Origin: Hyphomicrobiales bacterium
GTDB lineage: Bacteria > Pseudomonadota > Alphaproteobacteria > Rhizobiales > Phreatobacteraceae
Direction of reading: 5' to 3'
DNA: 64,000 bases
Assembly (NCBI GenBank): GCA_017304475.1
Contig: JAFKKV010000011.1
Location: forward strand, 186,001 to 250,000
This document shows positions 16,357 to 25,271 of the stretch, in pieces. The first letter of the stretch is position 1; the number at the start of each line of letters is the position of its first letter. The notes under the pieces were generated by a model. The model ran no database searches. It was not told the DNA's origin and saw nothing but the letters and a program-made list of their open reading frames with translations. The translations under genes were made by a program, and so were the position numbers.

Positions 16357-16856
16357 GGGCGTCGTGTCACGGACGCCAAAAATGTCTGATATGAAATTCA
16401 GTTTTCGAGCCGAATTTTAAGCGAAATGGCCTCACGAACGGCCGTAAATTTAAGATAAAACAGATAGATAGTTGATAGAAATGTCGCGCTTCGCAAAATG
16501 ATTGCGTCGATCGTCGATCGCATTTACAAGAAGGTGGCCGCGTCAGAAGACGCGGCCATGCCGCAATGTCGGCACCATCGGGGAATTCGACGCCATGCTC
16601 ACTCTTCATCGGGCCGGCCCATCGGGCATGGATCGACCGCTCCACGGCCACACGGCCCGGCATGAGCGGATGGCCGCGGCGAGGCGGTCGCGCGCGGCGT
16701 CAGGCATGGTCGGCGGCTGAGGCGCGGCGCCGCTCGCCCGCGATCCGTCGCGACGGGGGTGGTCGTGAACCGGCCGAGGGGCATTCCGCGTCCGGATCGC
16801 CGGATCGCCCCGGGGCGCGCCATTTTCTTATTCAGACAAGACAGGGCAATCAGGTC
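16357..16856. other. Intergenic region upstream of the ABC transporter
   Basis: 500 bp. The first 160 bp are notably AT-rich (about 16375-16530) and hold candidate operator D (16506-16522). Downstream of it the sequence returns to high GC and has open frames without protein-like character, so it is best read as promoter plus a long leader. No RNA gene or clear hairpin is recognised in the leader. Confidence 0.55.
16506..16522 (+). promoter_or_regulatory. Candidate GntR-regulon operator, site D
   Basis: GTCGATCGTCGATCGCA matches site C at 15 of 17 positions and lies in an AT-rich stretch about 335 bp upstream of the first permease gene, implying a long leader. Confidence 0.6.
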
Positions 16857-17798
16857 ATGAGCCGTTTTCTGCTCGGGCGTCTGGCGCAGGCCATACCAAC
16901 CCTGATCATCGTTTCACTGGCGGTCTTCTTCATGATGCGGCTGATCCCGGGCGATCCGGCGGCGATCATGCTGGGCGATCTCGCCGGCCCGGAACAGGTT
17001 GAAGAGCTCAGGCAAAGCATGGGCCTGTCCGGCTCGGTGCCGACACAATACCTGCTTTGGCTGGGCAACATCCTGTCCGGCGATTTCGGCAAGTCGATCA
17101 CCACCGGCGACGCCGTCTTGCCGCTGATGCTGGACCGTTTTGCCGTGTCGGCGACCATCGTCGTCGCTGCGGTCGTGCTCGCCTCGCTGATCGCCGTGCC
17201 GGCCGGCATGCTGGCGGCTTGGCGGCAGGGCGGCCTTGCCGATCTCGGCGCGGTGGCGATTTCGACCTTGCTTCTGTCGATCCCGAGCTTCTGGCTCGGG
17301 CTGATGATCCTTCTGGTCTTCGGTCTCTGGCTCAACTGGTTCCCGATCGTCGGTTATGTCCCGTTCAGCGATGATCTGCGCCAGGCCTTGATGTTCGTCT
17401 TCATGCCGGTGCTGACGCTGGTGCTCGTGGAGCTGGGGCCGATCGTGCGCATGGCGCGGGCCAGCACCATCGAAGTGGCGCGGCTCGACTACATCACCCA
17501 TGCCCGGGCCAAGGGCCTGTCGGAGGCGGCGGTCATGTGGCGGCACGCCTTCAAGAATGCCTTTGCGCCGACCTGGACGCTGATCGGCCTGATCCTGGGC
17601 GGCCTGCTCGGCGGTATCGCCGTCACCGAGACGGTCTTCACCATTCCGGGCCTCGGCCGCCTGCTCGTCGAAGCCATCTATGCGCGCGACTACCCGGTGG
17701 TGCAGGGCTGCATCCTGTTCGTCAGCCTCAACTACGTCCTGGTCAATCTGGTTGTCGATCTCTTTTACCCGTTCTTCGATCCGAGGATGGCGCGATGA
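16857..17798 (+). CDS. ABC transporter permease, dipeptide/oligopeptide type (DppB-like)
   Basis: A 313-residue inner-membrane permease with six predicted helices. It opens MSRFLLGRLAQAIPTLIIVSL, continues RLIPGDPAAIMLG, and carries the EAA-loop motif EVARLDYITHARAKGLSEAAV that contacts the ATPase. The C-terminal TVFTIPGLGRLLVEAI is standard for the DppB group. The frame is open far upstream, but the family N-terminus and an AGGGCAATCAGG stretch place the start at 16857. The next permease overlaps it by four bases (ATGA). With that permease, the ATPase and the binding protein at 25272 it would form a complete importer for a peptide-like or amide compound. Confidence 0.92.
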   Translation: MSRFLLGRLAQAIPTLIIVSLAVFFMMRLIPGDPAAIMLGDLAGPEQVEELRQSMGLSGSVPTQYLLWLGNILSGDFGKSITTGDAVLPLMLDRFAVSATIVVAAVVLASLIAVPAGMLAAWRQGGLADLGAVAISTLLLSIPSFWLGLMILLVFGLWLNWFPIVGYVPFSDDLRQALMFVFMPVLTLVLVELGPIVRMARASTIEVARLDYITHARAKGLSEAAVMWRHAFKNAFAPTWTLIGLILGGLLGGIAVTETVFTIPGLGRLLVEAIYARDYPVVQGCILFVSLNYVLVNLVVDLFYPFFDPRMAR

Positions 17799-18628
17799 CC
17801 CGCATGTTCCCGAGGCGCGCCAAAGGCCGCATCAACCTCATGATCGGCGGCGGCATCGTCCTCCTGCTCGCCTTGCTGGCGATCTTCGGCCCGGCGCTGG
17901 CGCCGCATGACCCGCTCAAGCTCAATCTCAGGGGTGTGCTGAAGGGGCCTTCCGGTGCCTATCCGCTGGGCGCCGATGAATTTGGCCGGGATGTCATGAG
18001 CCGGCTTATTTACGGCGCGCGCAACACCGGCTGGATTGCCCTGGCGACCGTGAGCTTCGCGGTGTTTTTCGGCCTGCTTTTCGGCGTGATCGCCGGCTTC
18101 CTGCGGGGCTGGAGCGATCGCCTGATCATGATCGTCAACGATTCGCTGCTGGCCTTTCCCGGCCTGCTCCTGGCGCTCGGCATCATGGCGGTGGCCGGCG
18201 CGAGCCGGGAGGCGATCATCCTTGCCCTGGGCCTGGCCTATAGCCCGGCCGTGGTGCGTGTCGCGCGCGCAAGCGTGCTGTCGATCCGCGAGCGCGAATA
18301 TATCGAAGCCTCGCGGGTCATGGGCAACAGCGAACTGATCACCATGCTGCGCCATGTGCTGCCGAATTGCGTCGCGCCGATCACCGTGCTCGCCACCACC
18401 ATGTTCGGCTGGGTCATCCTGTCGGAAAGCGCGCTCAGCTTTCTCGGTCTCGGCGTTCCCCCGCCGGAGCCGAGCTGGGGCAACATGCTGTCCACGGCCC
18501 GGCCCTTCATCACCCAGACGCCCTCGCTGATCATCCTGCCGGGCCTGTGCATCTCGGTCACCTTGCTCGGCATCAACATGCTCGGCGATGCGCTTCGCGA
18601 CTGGCTCGATCCGAAGATGCAGTCCTAA
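17795..18628 (+). CDS. ABC transporter permease, dipeptide/oligopeptide type (DppC-like)
   Basis: A 277-residue second permease. The N-terminus has a single helix and then APHDPLKLNLRGVLKGPSGAYPLGADEFGRDVMSR-like features shortened to the usual pattern (LGADEFGRDV); the core carries the EAA motif REYIEASRVMGNSE and ends with LSFLGLGVPPPEPSWGNML, the hallmark of DppC proteins. It is translationally coupled to the upstream permease by the ATGA overlap and followed after 82 bp by the ATPase gene. It forms a heterodimeric channel with the DppB-like protein. Confidence 0.92.
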   Translation: MTRMFPRRAKGRINLMIGGGIVLLLALLAIFGPALAPHDPLKLNLRGVLKGPSGAYPLGADEFGRDVMSRLIYGARNTGWIALATVSFAVFFGLLFGVIAGFLRGWSDRLIMIVNDSLLAFPGLLLALGIMAVAGASREAIILALGLAYSPAVVRVARASVLSIREREYIEASRVMGNSELITMLRHVLPNCVAPITVLATTMFGWVILSESALSFLGLGVPPPEPSWGNMLSTARPFITQTPSLIILPGLCISVTLLGINMLGDALRDWLDPKMQS

Positions 18629-18710
18629 CGCCTCGGCGCGCCGCGCGATCCCGGCGCGAGTCGCCCGAAACCCGCAGCGTCCCCACCACTCGAAAGTTGG
18701 GTCTTGACCG

Positions 18711-20375
18711 ATGACGGAACAACCGAACCCGCGGCCCGCGGTCATCGCGGCCGACAATCTGTCCGTCACCATTGGCGCCCATGGCGCCAGGCTGGTGGAC
18801 GGCGCGAGCTTCCGCATCGCGCCCGGCGGCATGCTGGCGCTGGTGGGTGAATCGGGCTCGGGCAAGACCATGGCCGCCCGCGCCATTCTGGGTCTTTTGC
18901 CCGCGCCGCTGATCGCCGCCGCGGGCAGCAGCATTAAGTTCCACGGCACCGAGCTGGTCGGGTTGGGCGCGCGCTCCATGCGCGCCATCCGCGGCGCGCA
19001 TATCGGCATGGTCTTCCAGGAGCCGATGGTCTCGCTCAACCCCTCCATGACCATTGGCGACCAGATGGCCGAGGGCCTCTCCCTGCACCGCGGGTTGAGC
19101 CGGGCGGAGATCCGGGAGCAGAGCCTCGCCATGCTGGAGCGGATCAGCATCCAGAATCCGCTGCGCTGCCTTCAGGCCTATCCGCACGAATTTTCCGGTG
19201 GCATGCGCCAGCGCATCATGCTGGCCTCGGTGATGCTGCTGAAGCCGGACCTGCTGATCGCCGACGAACCGACAACGGCACTCGACACTCTGGTCCAGCG
19301 TGACGTTCTCGACCTGATGGTCGAGCTGACTCGCGAGAACGGGACCGCCGTGCTGCTGATCAGCCACGATCTCGGGATGGTCTCCCACTATGTCGATGAC
19401 GTCGTGGTGATGCATCGCGGCAAGGCCGTCGAACAGGGCCCGAGCGCCGCCGTGCTGTCGGCGCCGCGCCATGACTATACCCGCCGTCTGATCGACGCCC
19501 TGCCCCGCCGCGCGGCCGGTGGCGCCCGCCCGCGGCCGCCGGTCGAGCCGCTGGTCGAGCTGCGCGACATCGTCATCGACTATCCCGGCCGCGCGCGCCT
19601 GTTCGGCCGCGGCGAGGCCAAGCGTGCGGTCGACGGCGTCGACCTGACTATTGGCCGCGGCGAGACATTGGCGCTTGTCGGCGGCTCGGGATCGGGCAAG
19701 ACGACGCTCGGCCGGGCCATTATCGGGTTGACGCCGCTCACCGCCGGCAGCATCGCCTTTCGTGGCGAGACGATCGCAGCAGGCGGCAGTCCCTTGCCCC
19801 GCTTGCGCGGCCGGGACATGCAGATCATCTTCCAGGATCCCTATTCCTCGCTCGATCCGCGCCAGCGCGTCGCCGACGTCGTCGCCGAGCCGCTGAAGCT
19901 CGATCCCACGCTCGATCGCCGGGCACGGGAAGAGCGCGTCCGCGAGGTCTGCCAAGAGGTCGGCCTGGGCCCGGAATTCCTCCGCCGGCTGCCGCATCAG
20001 CTCTCCGGCGGCCAGCGCCAGCGGGTCGCGATCGCGCGGGCGATCGTCCGGCGGCCGGCCTTTGTCGTCGCCGACGAGCCGGTCTCGGCGCTCGACATGA
20101 CCATCCAGAAGCAGATCCTCAAGCTGGTTCGCGATCTCCAGGAGCGCTACGGTTTCGCCTGCCTGTTCGTCTCCCATGACCTGGGCGCGGTCGAGCAGGT
20201 GGCCGACCGGGTCGCGGTGATGCAGAACGGCCGTATCGTCGAGATCGGTGCGCGCGACGACATTTTCGACCGGCCGCAACATCCCTATACGGCGCGCCTG
20301 CTGGATGCGGCCATGTTGCTGGACCGGCGCTTCGATGGCGCGATGGCCGCGTCGCGGCCGGAACAGGTGGCCTGA
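18711..20375 (+). CDS. ABC transporter ATP-binding protein, fused DppD-DppF type
   Basis: A 554-residue protein with two complete nucleotide-binding domains. The first (about 1-265) has Walker A GESGSGKT and signature FSGGMRQR, with Walker B LLIADEPTTALD. The second (about 280-545) has Walker A GGSGSGKT, signature LSGGQRQR and FVVADEPVSALD. The fusion replaces separate DppD and DppF subunits and drives import through the two permeases just upstream. Its end is 35 bp from the convergent stop of the FMO-type gene, and no terminator with a T run is seen between them. The leader before the ATG at 18711 has no strong ribosome site. Confidence 0.93.
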   Translation: MTEQPNPRPAVIAADNLSVTIGAHGARLVDGASFRIAPGGMLALVGESGSGKTMAARAILGLLPAPLIAAAGSSIKFHGTELVGLGARSMRAIRGAHIGMVFQEPMVSLNPSMTIGDQMAEGLSLHRGLSRAEIREQSLAMLERISIQNPLRCLQAYPHEFSGGMRQRIMLASVMLLKPDLLIADEPTTALDTLVQRDVLDLMVELTRENGTAVLLISHDLGMVSHYVDDVVVMHRGKAVEQGPSAAVLSAPRHDYTRRLIDALPRRAAGGARPRPPVEPLVELRDIVIDYPGRARLFGRGEAKRAVDGVDLTIGRGETLALVGGSGSGKTTLGRAIIGLTPLTAGSIAFRGETIAAGGSPLPRLRGRDMQIIFQDPYSSLDPRQRVADVVAEPLKLDPTLDRRAREERVREVCQEVGLGPEFLRRLPHQLSGGQRQRVAIARAIVRRPAFVVADEPVSALDMTIQKQILKLVRDLQERYGFACLFVSHDLGAVEQVADRVAVMQNGRIVEIGARDDIFDRPQHPYTARLLDAAMLLDRRFDGAMAASRPEQVA

Positions 20376-20409
20376 CCGGACCCGCGCCCGGCCTGGTGCG
20401 GCGATCCGG

Positions 20410-22206
20410 TCAGGGCCGCCCGAGGTCCTTGGGGTCGTGCACCGGCGTCTCCAGTCCCTCCATCCGGGCCTTGAGCTGCAGCGCCAGCAGCTTCGAGTAG
20501 AAGCGCGCCTGGAACAGGTTGCCGCCGTGCAGCCAGAGGGCCTCCTGGCGCGTCGGCTTCCACATGTTGCGGACCTCGCCGACCCAGGGGCCGGGATCGT
20601 GCCGGGTATTGGAGCCGAGCCCCCAGACATGGCCGACCTTGGCCGCAACCGCCGGCGAGATGAGCCGCTCGAGCCAGGTCTCCATGGGATCGAAGCCGGT
20701 CGCATAGACGATCAGGTCGGCGGCCAGGAAGGATCCGTCGCTCAGCGTCAGCCCATCCTTTTCGAGGCGCTCGACTTCGACGCCACTCTTCAGCTTGACG
20801 CGGCCGTCGCTGATCAGCCCGGAAGCGCCGACATCGATGTAATAGCCCGATCCGCGCCGCAGATATTTCATCGACAGGCCGGTTTCGTCCTCGCCGAAAT
20901 CGAGCAGGAAGCCGGCCTGGCGGAGCCCGTCATAGAACGCCGCGTCATGCGCGCGGATCTCGGCATAGGCCACCTTCTGGGCTTCCGCCATGACGGCATA
21001 GGGGCGCGAGGCGATGGTGAAATCGGCTTTCTCCGTGGTGATGCCGGCGGCCAGCGCCTCCTCGGAATAGAGCTTGCTGGAGAAAAACTGCTTGAGCGTC
21101 TGGGCGCGCGCCACAAGGGTCGAGGAGCGTTGCACCATGGTGACGTCGGCGCCGTGTTCCCAGAGGTCGGCGCAGATGTCGTGCGCCGAATTGTTCGAGC
21201 CGATCACGACGCATCGCTTGCCGGCATGGGCCTCGCCCGAGCGATAGGCGCTGGAATGGCAGGCAAGGCCGGCGAAGTCCTCCCGGCCGCGATAATGCGG
21301 CACCGCGGGAGCGCCGGCCATGCCGGTCGCGATCACCAGGTGCTTTGGCTTGAGCACCACCGTCTCGCCCTGGCGCTCCACGGTGACGGTCCAGACGCCC
21401 TCGGCCTCATCATAACGGGCGGCGCTGGCTTCCGCGGCGCTCCAGTAATTGAGCTCCATGATGGAGACATAGGCCTCGATCCAGTCGGCGATCTTGTCCT
21501 TGGGCGTGAATACCGGCCAGTGATCGGGAAAGGGCAGATAGGGCAGATGAATGTTCCAGACCGGGTCGTGCAGGCAGAGCGATTTGTAGCGCGCGCGCCA
21601 GGCGTCGCCGGGATTGGGCTGCTTGTCGACGACGAGGGCCGGAACGTTCAGCATCTTCAGGCGGGCGGCCAGCGTAACGCCGCCCTGGCCCCCACCGATG
21701 ATCAGGCAGTAGGGCTGAACCGCGCAGCCGAGCGTGGCCGCCTCTTCCCGACGGCCGTCGGTCCAGGTTTTCCGGCCTCGGATCGCGCCATATTGCACGC
21801 CCTCGTCCCGCCGCGGCCCGCGCTTCTCCTCGAAGCCCTTGAGGTCGAGCATGCAGGTGAACAGGGTCCAGCACAGGCCCTGACGCAGCCGCACCTGGCC
21901 CCGGCAGACCGCGACCCCGGTCTCGAACCGGAACCAGGCCTCGGTGACACCCGCCGCGTCGGTCCGCGGCTCGCCCTCCAGGCTGAACCCGGTGGGCGCG
22001 GCGCCGGCCAGGCAGCGTTCCAGCATGCCGTGAATTTCGGCCTTGCCTTCGAGCGTGACGAGCGACCAGGTCAGCGCGACCAGATCGCGCCAGTAGCAAT
22101 TCGGCGCGAACAGAGCGAGCATTCCCGCACTGTCGGCCGCCGCGACGCGTTCGGCGAAAGTCGCGAGCCACTGTCTGGCGGCCTGTGCCGGCTCGGTATC
22201 GGTCAT
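20410..22206 (-). CDS. NTF2/SnoaL-like domain fused to a flavin-dependent monooxygenase (FMO type)
   Basis: A 598-residue protein in two parts. Residues about 1-140 form an NTF2/SnoaL-like domain (LFAPNCYWRDLVALTWSL is typical). The rest is a flavin monooxygenase with a first Rossmann motif CLIIGGGQGGVTLA (FAD), an FMO-type GKRCVVIGSNNSAHDI (NADPH) and LIVYATGFDP near the end. It would hydroxylate or oxygenate a carbon, nitrogen or sulfur centre using NADPH and O2 and needs no separate reductase. It is the last gene of the minus-strand unit binding protein, amidase, aminotransferase, monooxygenase. Such NTF2-FMO fusions occur in several bacteria, but I know of no fixed substrate. Confidence 0.85.
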   Translation of the reverse strand: MTDTEPAQAARQWLATFAERVAAADSAGMLALFAPNCYWRDLVALTWSLVTLEGKAEIHGMLERCLAGAAPTGFSLEGEPRTDAAGVTEAWFRFETGVAVCRGQVRLRQGLCWTLFTCMLDLKGFEEKRGPRRDEGVQYGAIRGRKTWTDGRREEAATLGCAVQPYCLIIGGGQGGVTLAARLKMLNVPALVVDKQPNPGDAWRARYKSLCLHDPVWNIHLPYLPFPDHWPVFTPKDKIADWIEAYVSIMELNYWSAAEASAARYDEAEGVWTVTVERQGETVVLKPKHLVIATGMAGAPAVPHYRGREDFAGLACHSSAYRSGEAHAGKRCVVIGSNNSAHDICADLWEHGADVTMVQRSSTLVARAQTLKQFFSSKLYSEEALAAGITTEKADFTIASRPYAVMAEAQKVAYAEIRAHDAAFYDGLRQAGFLLDFGEDETGLSMKYLRRGSGYYIDVGASGLISDGRVKLKSGVEVERLEKDGLTLSDGSFLAADLIVYATGFDPMETWLERLISPAVAAKVGHVWGLGSNTRHDPGPWVGEVRNMWKPTRQEALWLHGGNLFQARFYSKLLALQLKARMEGLETPVHDPKDLGRP

Positions 22207-22303
22207 CGGAAATATCCTGGATTGTCGGTCCGGCCCGGGCCTCTCGCAAACCGGCCATTCATGGCCTTGGCGGGAGCCCGGACAGGACCGGCGTCAAGCC
22301 ATC

Positions 22304-23584
22304 CTATCGGCGCTGGACGAGGCGCTGAAGCAGGCGTTCGTTCGGCTGGCCCGGCAAGGTGGGCAGGGCGGCCTTCAGGTCGGCGAAGGCACGCTCGGTG
22401 ATCTCGAGCGTGGCGTCGACATCGGCCGGCGTCATGGCCGCGCAGCAGAACATGTTGTGATAGGGGTGGACATAGGCGCCGAGCCGGGCCGCCGTGCCGG
22501 TCCAGAACGAGCCCTTGCGCCAGTCGGGATCCGCGTCGAAAAGGATCTGCGGCATCTGCGCCGGCCCGGTCTGCCGCACCGCGATGCCGTGCCGCCGGGC
22601 CTGTTCGTCGATGCCGTCGCGCAGGCGCTGGCCCGCCGCAACGATCCGCTCGAGATAATCGGTCGAGCGGATCAGGTTCAGCGTTGCGACCGCGGCGGCC
22701 ATCGGCACGGCGGAGAACCAGAAGGATCCCGTCACATAGATCGAGGCGGCGGCCTGCCGCGCCTTCTCCGAACCGAGCAGGGCGGAGATCGGATGGCCGT
22801 TGCCGAGCACCTTCCCCCAGGCGCTGAGATCGGGCTGGACGCCATGGACGGCCCAGCTGCAATCGCGCGACAGGCGGAACCCGGTCCTGACCTCGTCGAT
22901 GATGAGCAGCGCGTCGGCCTCGTCGCAGAGCCGCCTCAGGCCGGTCGCATATTCGGCGGAGGGCAAGAACTGGTCGGCGAAGACCTCGTGGCGGAAGGGC
23001 GTGGCGAAGACGCCCGCGACGTCGCCCTCGGCGCTCTTGAAGGCGGCCCTGGCGCTGTCCAGGTCGTTGTAGTCGAAGGTGATGATATGGGCGCGGTCCT
23101 CGGGGACGATGCCCTTCAGGCCGGGCGTGTTCCAGGGCGAGGCGCCGTGATAGGTGCCCTTGGCGACCAGGATCTTCTTGCGGTCGCGATAGGCCCGGGC
23201 GGTCACCATGGCCATGCTGGTGGCGTCGCTGCCGTTCTTGCAGAAGATCGCCCAGTCCGCATGGGTGATCATCGAGACGAGGTCTTCGGCAAGCACCACC
23301 ATGGCCTCGGAAGGCCCTGTCATGGTGTCGCCCAGCGCGGCTTGCGCAGCGGCCGCGGCTTCGACCACGGGATGGCGATAGCCCAGAAGATTGGGCCCGA
23401 AGGCGCACATGTAATCGACGTAGCGATTGCCGTCGCAGTCCCAGAGATAGGCGCCCTCGGCGCGGGAGAAAAATTGCGGAAAGGTGTCGGGGAGCAGCGC
23501 GGCCGATTCGTGGCCGTACATGCCGCCCGGGATGACCAGCCGCGCGCGGTCGCGCAGCTCCGCATCTCTAGAGTTTCTTCTCAT
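22304..23584 (-). CDS. Class III aminotransferase, glutamate-1-semialdehyde aminomutase-like branch
   Basis: A 426-residue PLP enzyme. It begins with a GSA-aminomutase-like RARLVIPGGMYGHES, has CKNGSDATSMAM for cofactor phosphate binding, LLIIDEVRTGFRL, and the lysine in SAWGKVLGNGHPISALLG. It lacks the exact sequence expected of housekeeping HemL and sits in a catabolic unit, so it is more likely a transaminase or mutase acting on an amino-carboxylate released by the neighbouring amidase. The gene follows the amidase by 79 bp and precedes the monooxygenase by 97 bp on the same strand. Confidence 0.84.
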   Translation of the reverse strand: MRRNSRDAELRDRARLVIPGGMYGHESAALLPDTFPQFFSRAEGAYLWDCDGNRYVDYMCAFGPNLLGYRHPVVEAAAAAQAALGDTMTGPSEAMVVLAEDLVSMITHADWAIFCKNGSDATSMAMVTARAYRDRKKILVAKGTYHGASPWNTPGLKGIVPEDRAHIITFDYNDLDSARAAFKSAEGDVAGVFATPFRHEVFADQFLPSAEYATGLRRLCDEADALLIIDEVRTGFRLSRDCSWAVHGVQPDLSAWGKVLGNGHPISALLGSEKARQAAASIYVTGSFWFSAVPMAAAVATLNLIRSTDYLERIVAAGQRLRDGIDEQARRHGIAVRQTGPAQMPQILFDADPDWRKGSFWTGTAARLGAYVHPYHNMFCCAAMTPADVDATLEITERAFADLKAALPTLPGQPNERLLQRLVQRR

Positions 23585-23663
23585 GGCGTCCTCGCGCGGA
23601 TTGAGGGGGGATGGGACGGCCGTCCGGCCGGAACGGGCTCGGGCGGCGGCGGTGCCGTCTCGA

Positions 23664-25088
23664 TCAGGCCGGCTTTGCCAGGGCCGGGCGCTGGCGATGC
23701 ATCGGCACGGCCTCTTCGAAGGCGGCGGCGGCCTGCAGCACGCCGAGATCGTTGAAACGGCGGCTGACGATCTGCAGGCCGACCGGAAGTCCCGCCTGGG
23801 TCATGCCGCAGGGAATGCTCGCGGCCGGATGGCCCGACATGTTGAAGGGGTAGAGAAATTCCGACCAGGCGAGCCAGTCCCAGGCATGGTCCGGCCAGTG
23901 CGCCGGCCTGACGCGTTCGACCGGGAAGGCGGCCACCGAAGCGACGGGGGTGATCAGATAATCCCAATCCTCGAGAAAGGACGAGATCTTCGCCACATAG
24001 GCGAATTTGCGCTCGCGCGTATTGATGAATTCGGTCGCCGAGAAATGCGCGCCTTCGCGAATGCAGGCGACGAGGTCCGAACCCATCCGGTCCTCCCATT
24101 CGGGCAATAGATAGCTGCGCCGGCCCCACAGGACGGCCCAGAAGAAGCGGCCGAGATCGGGCCCGAGCGGCCCCCAATCCGGCGTCACCTCCTGGACATC
24201 GGCCTGAAGCGTGTCGGAGAACACCCGCGCCGCGCCGCGCACGATATCGGCGATCTCGCCATCGACGCGCGCATGGCCGAGGTCGGGGCTGAAGGCGATC
24301 CGCTTGCCCTTCATCGCGGCCTTGAGCTTGGCGAGATAGGCGTCGGGCTGTGCCTCGCAGGAGGTGTGGTCGAGATAATGCGGCCCCGCCATGGTCTCCA
24401 GCATGAGCGCTGCATCGGCGACCGTACGGGTCATCGGGCCGATGAAGGTGGCATAGTCATTGTTGGAGACGGGCGCATAGGGGACGCGCCCATAGGTCGG
24501 CTTGAGCCCGAACACGCCGCAGAAATGCGAGGGCATGCGGATCGAGCCGGCGCCGTCCGAACCGAGATGCAGCGGGCCGAAGCCGGCCGCCGCCGCAACG
24601 CCCGCGCCGGCGGAGGAGGCGCCGGCATTGAGCCCATGGCCCCAGGGATTGTGGGTGATCCCGGTGACCGGATTGCGGCTGATGCCCGACCAACCCAGTT
24701 CCGACATGGTCGTCTTGCCGATGATCACCGCGCCGGCGCGGCGCAGTCGCTCGACCACGACATTGTCGGTCGTCGCGATCGGCCCTTGCAGCGCCAGCGT
24801 GTTGGTCGCGGTTTCCTGGCCGGCGACGTCGAAGGCATCCTTGATCGTGACCGGGATGCCCTCCAGCGGGCCGGCCTCGCCGCTGCGCAGGCGTCGTTCC
24901 GACTGGGCGGCCGATGCCATCGCCTCCTCGCGCATGACGACGGAAAAGGCGTTGAGGCCGGGATTGACCGCGTCGATCCGGTCCAGCACCGCCTTCAGCA
25001 CCTCAGTCGGCGCCTCTTCGCCGCGGGCATAGCGCCGGCGCAGATCGATCGCGGTTGCATAGCCGGCTTCAGCGTGAAGATGGGTCAT
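23664..25088 (-). CDS. Amidase signature family hydrolase
   Basis: A 474-residue amidase with the Ser-cisSer-Lys triad visible: Lys83 in VTIKD, Ser158 in the glycine/serine loop GASSAGAG and Ser182 in GSDGAGSIRMP. Spacings of 75 and 24 residues match the family; the 24-residue step is that of nylon-oligomer enzyme NylA (Ser150/Ser174). The loop departs from the common GGSSGGS, with alanines replacing two glycines. The protein is cytoplasmic with no signal peptide. I start at MTHLHAEAGY (25088), because upstream codons encode arginine/proline-rich sequence typical of non-coding DNA and cross a strong hairpin. Substrate unknown; context suggests a linear or cyclic amide imported by the ABC system. 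Confidence 0.88.
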   Translation of the reverse strand: MTHLHAEAGYATAIDLRRRYARGEEAPTEVLKAVLDRIDAVNPGLNAFSVVMREEAMASAAQSERRLRSGEAGPLEGIPVTIKDAFDVAGQETATNTLALQGPIATTDNVVVERLRRAGAVIIGKTTMSELGWSGISRNPVTGITHNPWGHGLNAGASSAGAGVAAAAGFGPLHLGSDGAGSIRMPSHFCGVFGLKPTYGRVPYAPVSNNDYATFIGPMTRTVADAALMLETMAGPHYLDHTSCEAQPDAYLAKLKAAMKGKRIAFSPDLGHARVDGEIADIVRGAARVFSDTLQADVQEVTPDWGPLGPDLGRFFWAVLWGRRSYLLPEWEDRMGSDLVACIREGAHFSATEFINTRERKFAYVAKISSFLEDWDYLITPVASVAAFPVERVRPAHWPDHAWDWLAWSEFLYPFNMSGHPAASIPCGMTQAGLPVGLQIVSRRFNDLGVLQAAAAFEEAVPMHRQRPALAKPA

Positions 25089-25102
25089 GGTTCTCGATCC
25101 CG

Positions 25103-25138
25103 GCTGCCCCGAGCAGCGTCTCTGCTGCTCCGGGCAGC
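25103..25138 (-). other. Strong intercistronic hairpin between the binding-protein and amidase genes
   Basis: A 15-bp stem with one mismatch (25103-25117 against 25124-25138) around a 6-nt loop, with no T run after it in the direction of transcription. It lies 14 nt before the amidase start. Hairpins in this position often stabilise the upstream binding-protein message or reduce translation of the next gene. Confidence 0.75.
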
Positions 25139-25271
25139 ATCTTGAAGGAAGTCCCCGGCGGCAAGCCCGCCGGGCGCGGTTGAGAGGCGTGGGACCGCCC
25201 GGCATGGCGGCAGGCCGAAGCGGGAGGCAACGAGCCAGGCTCCGCCCGACGCGGGCCGGCCGGGCCTGAGA

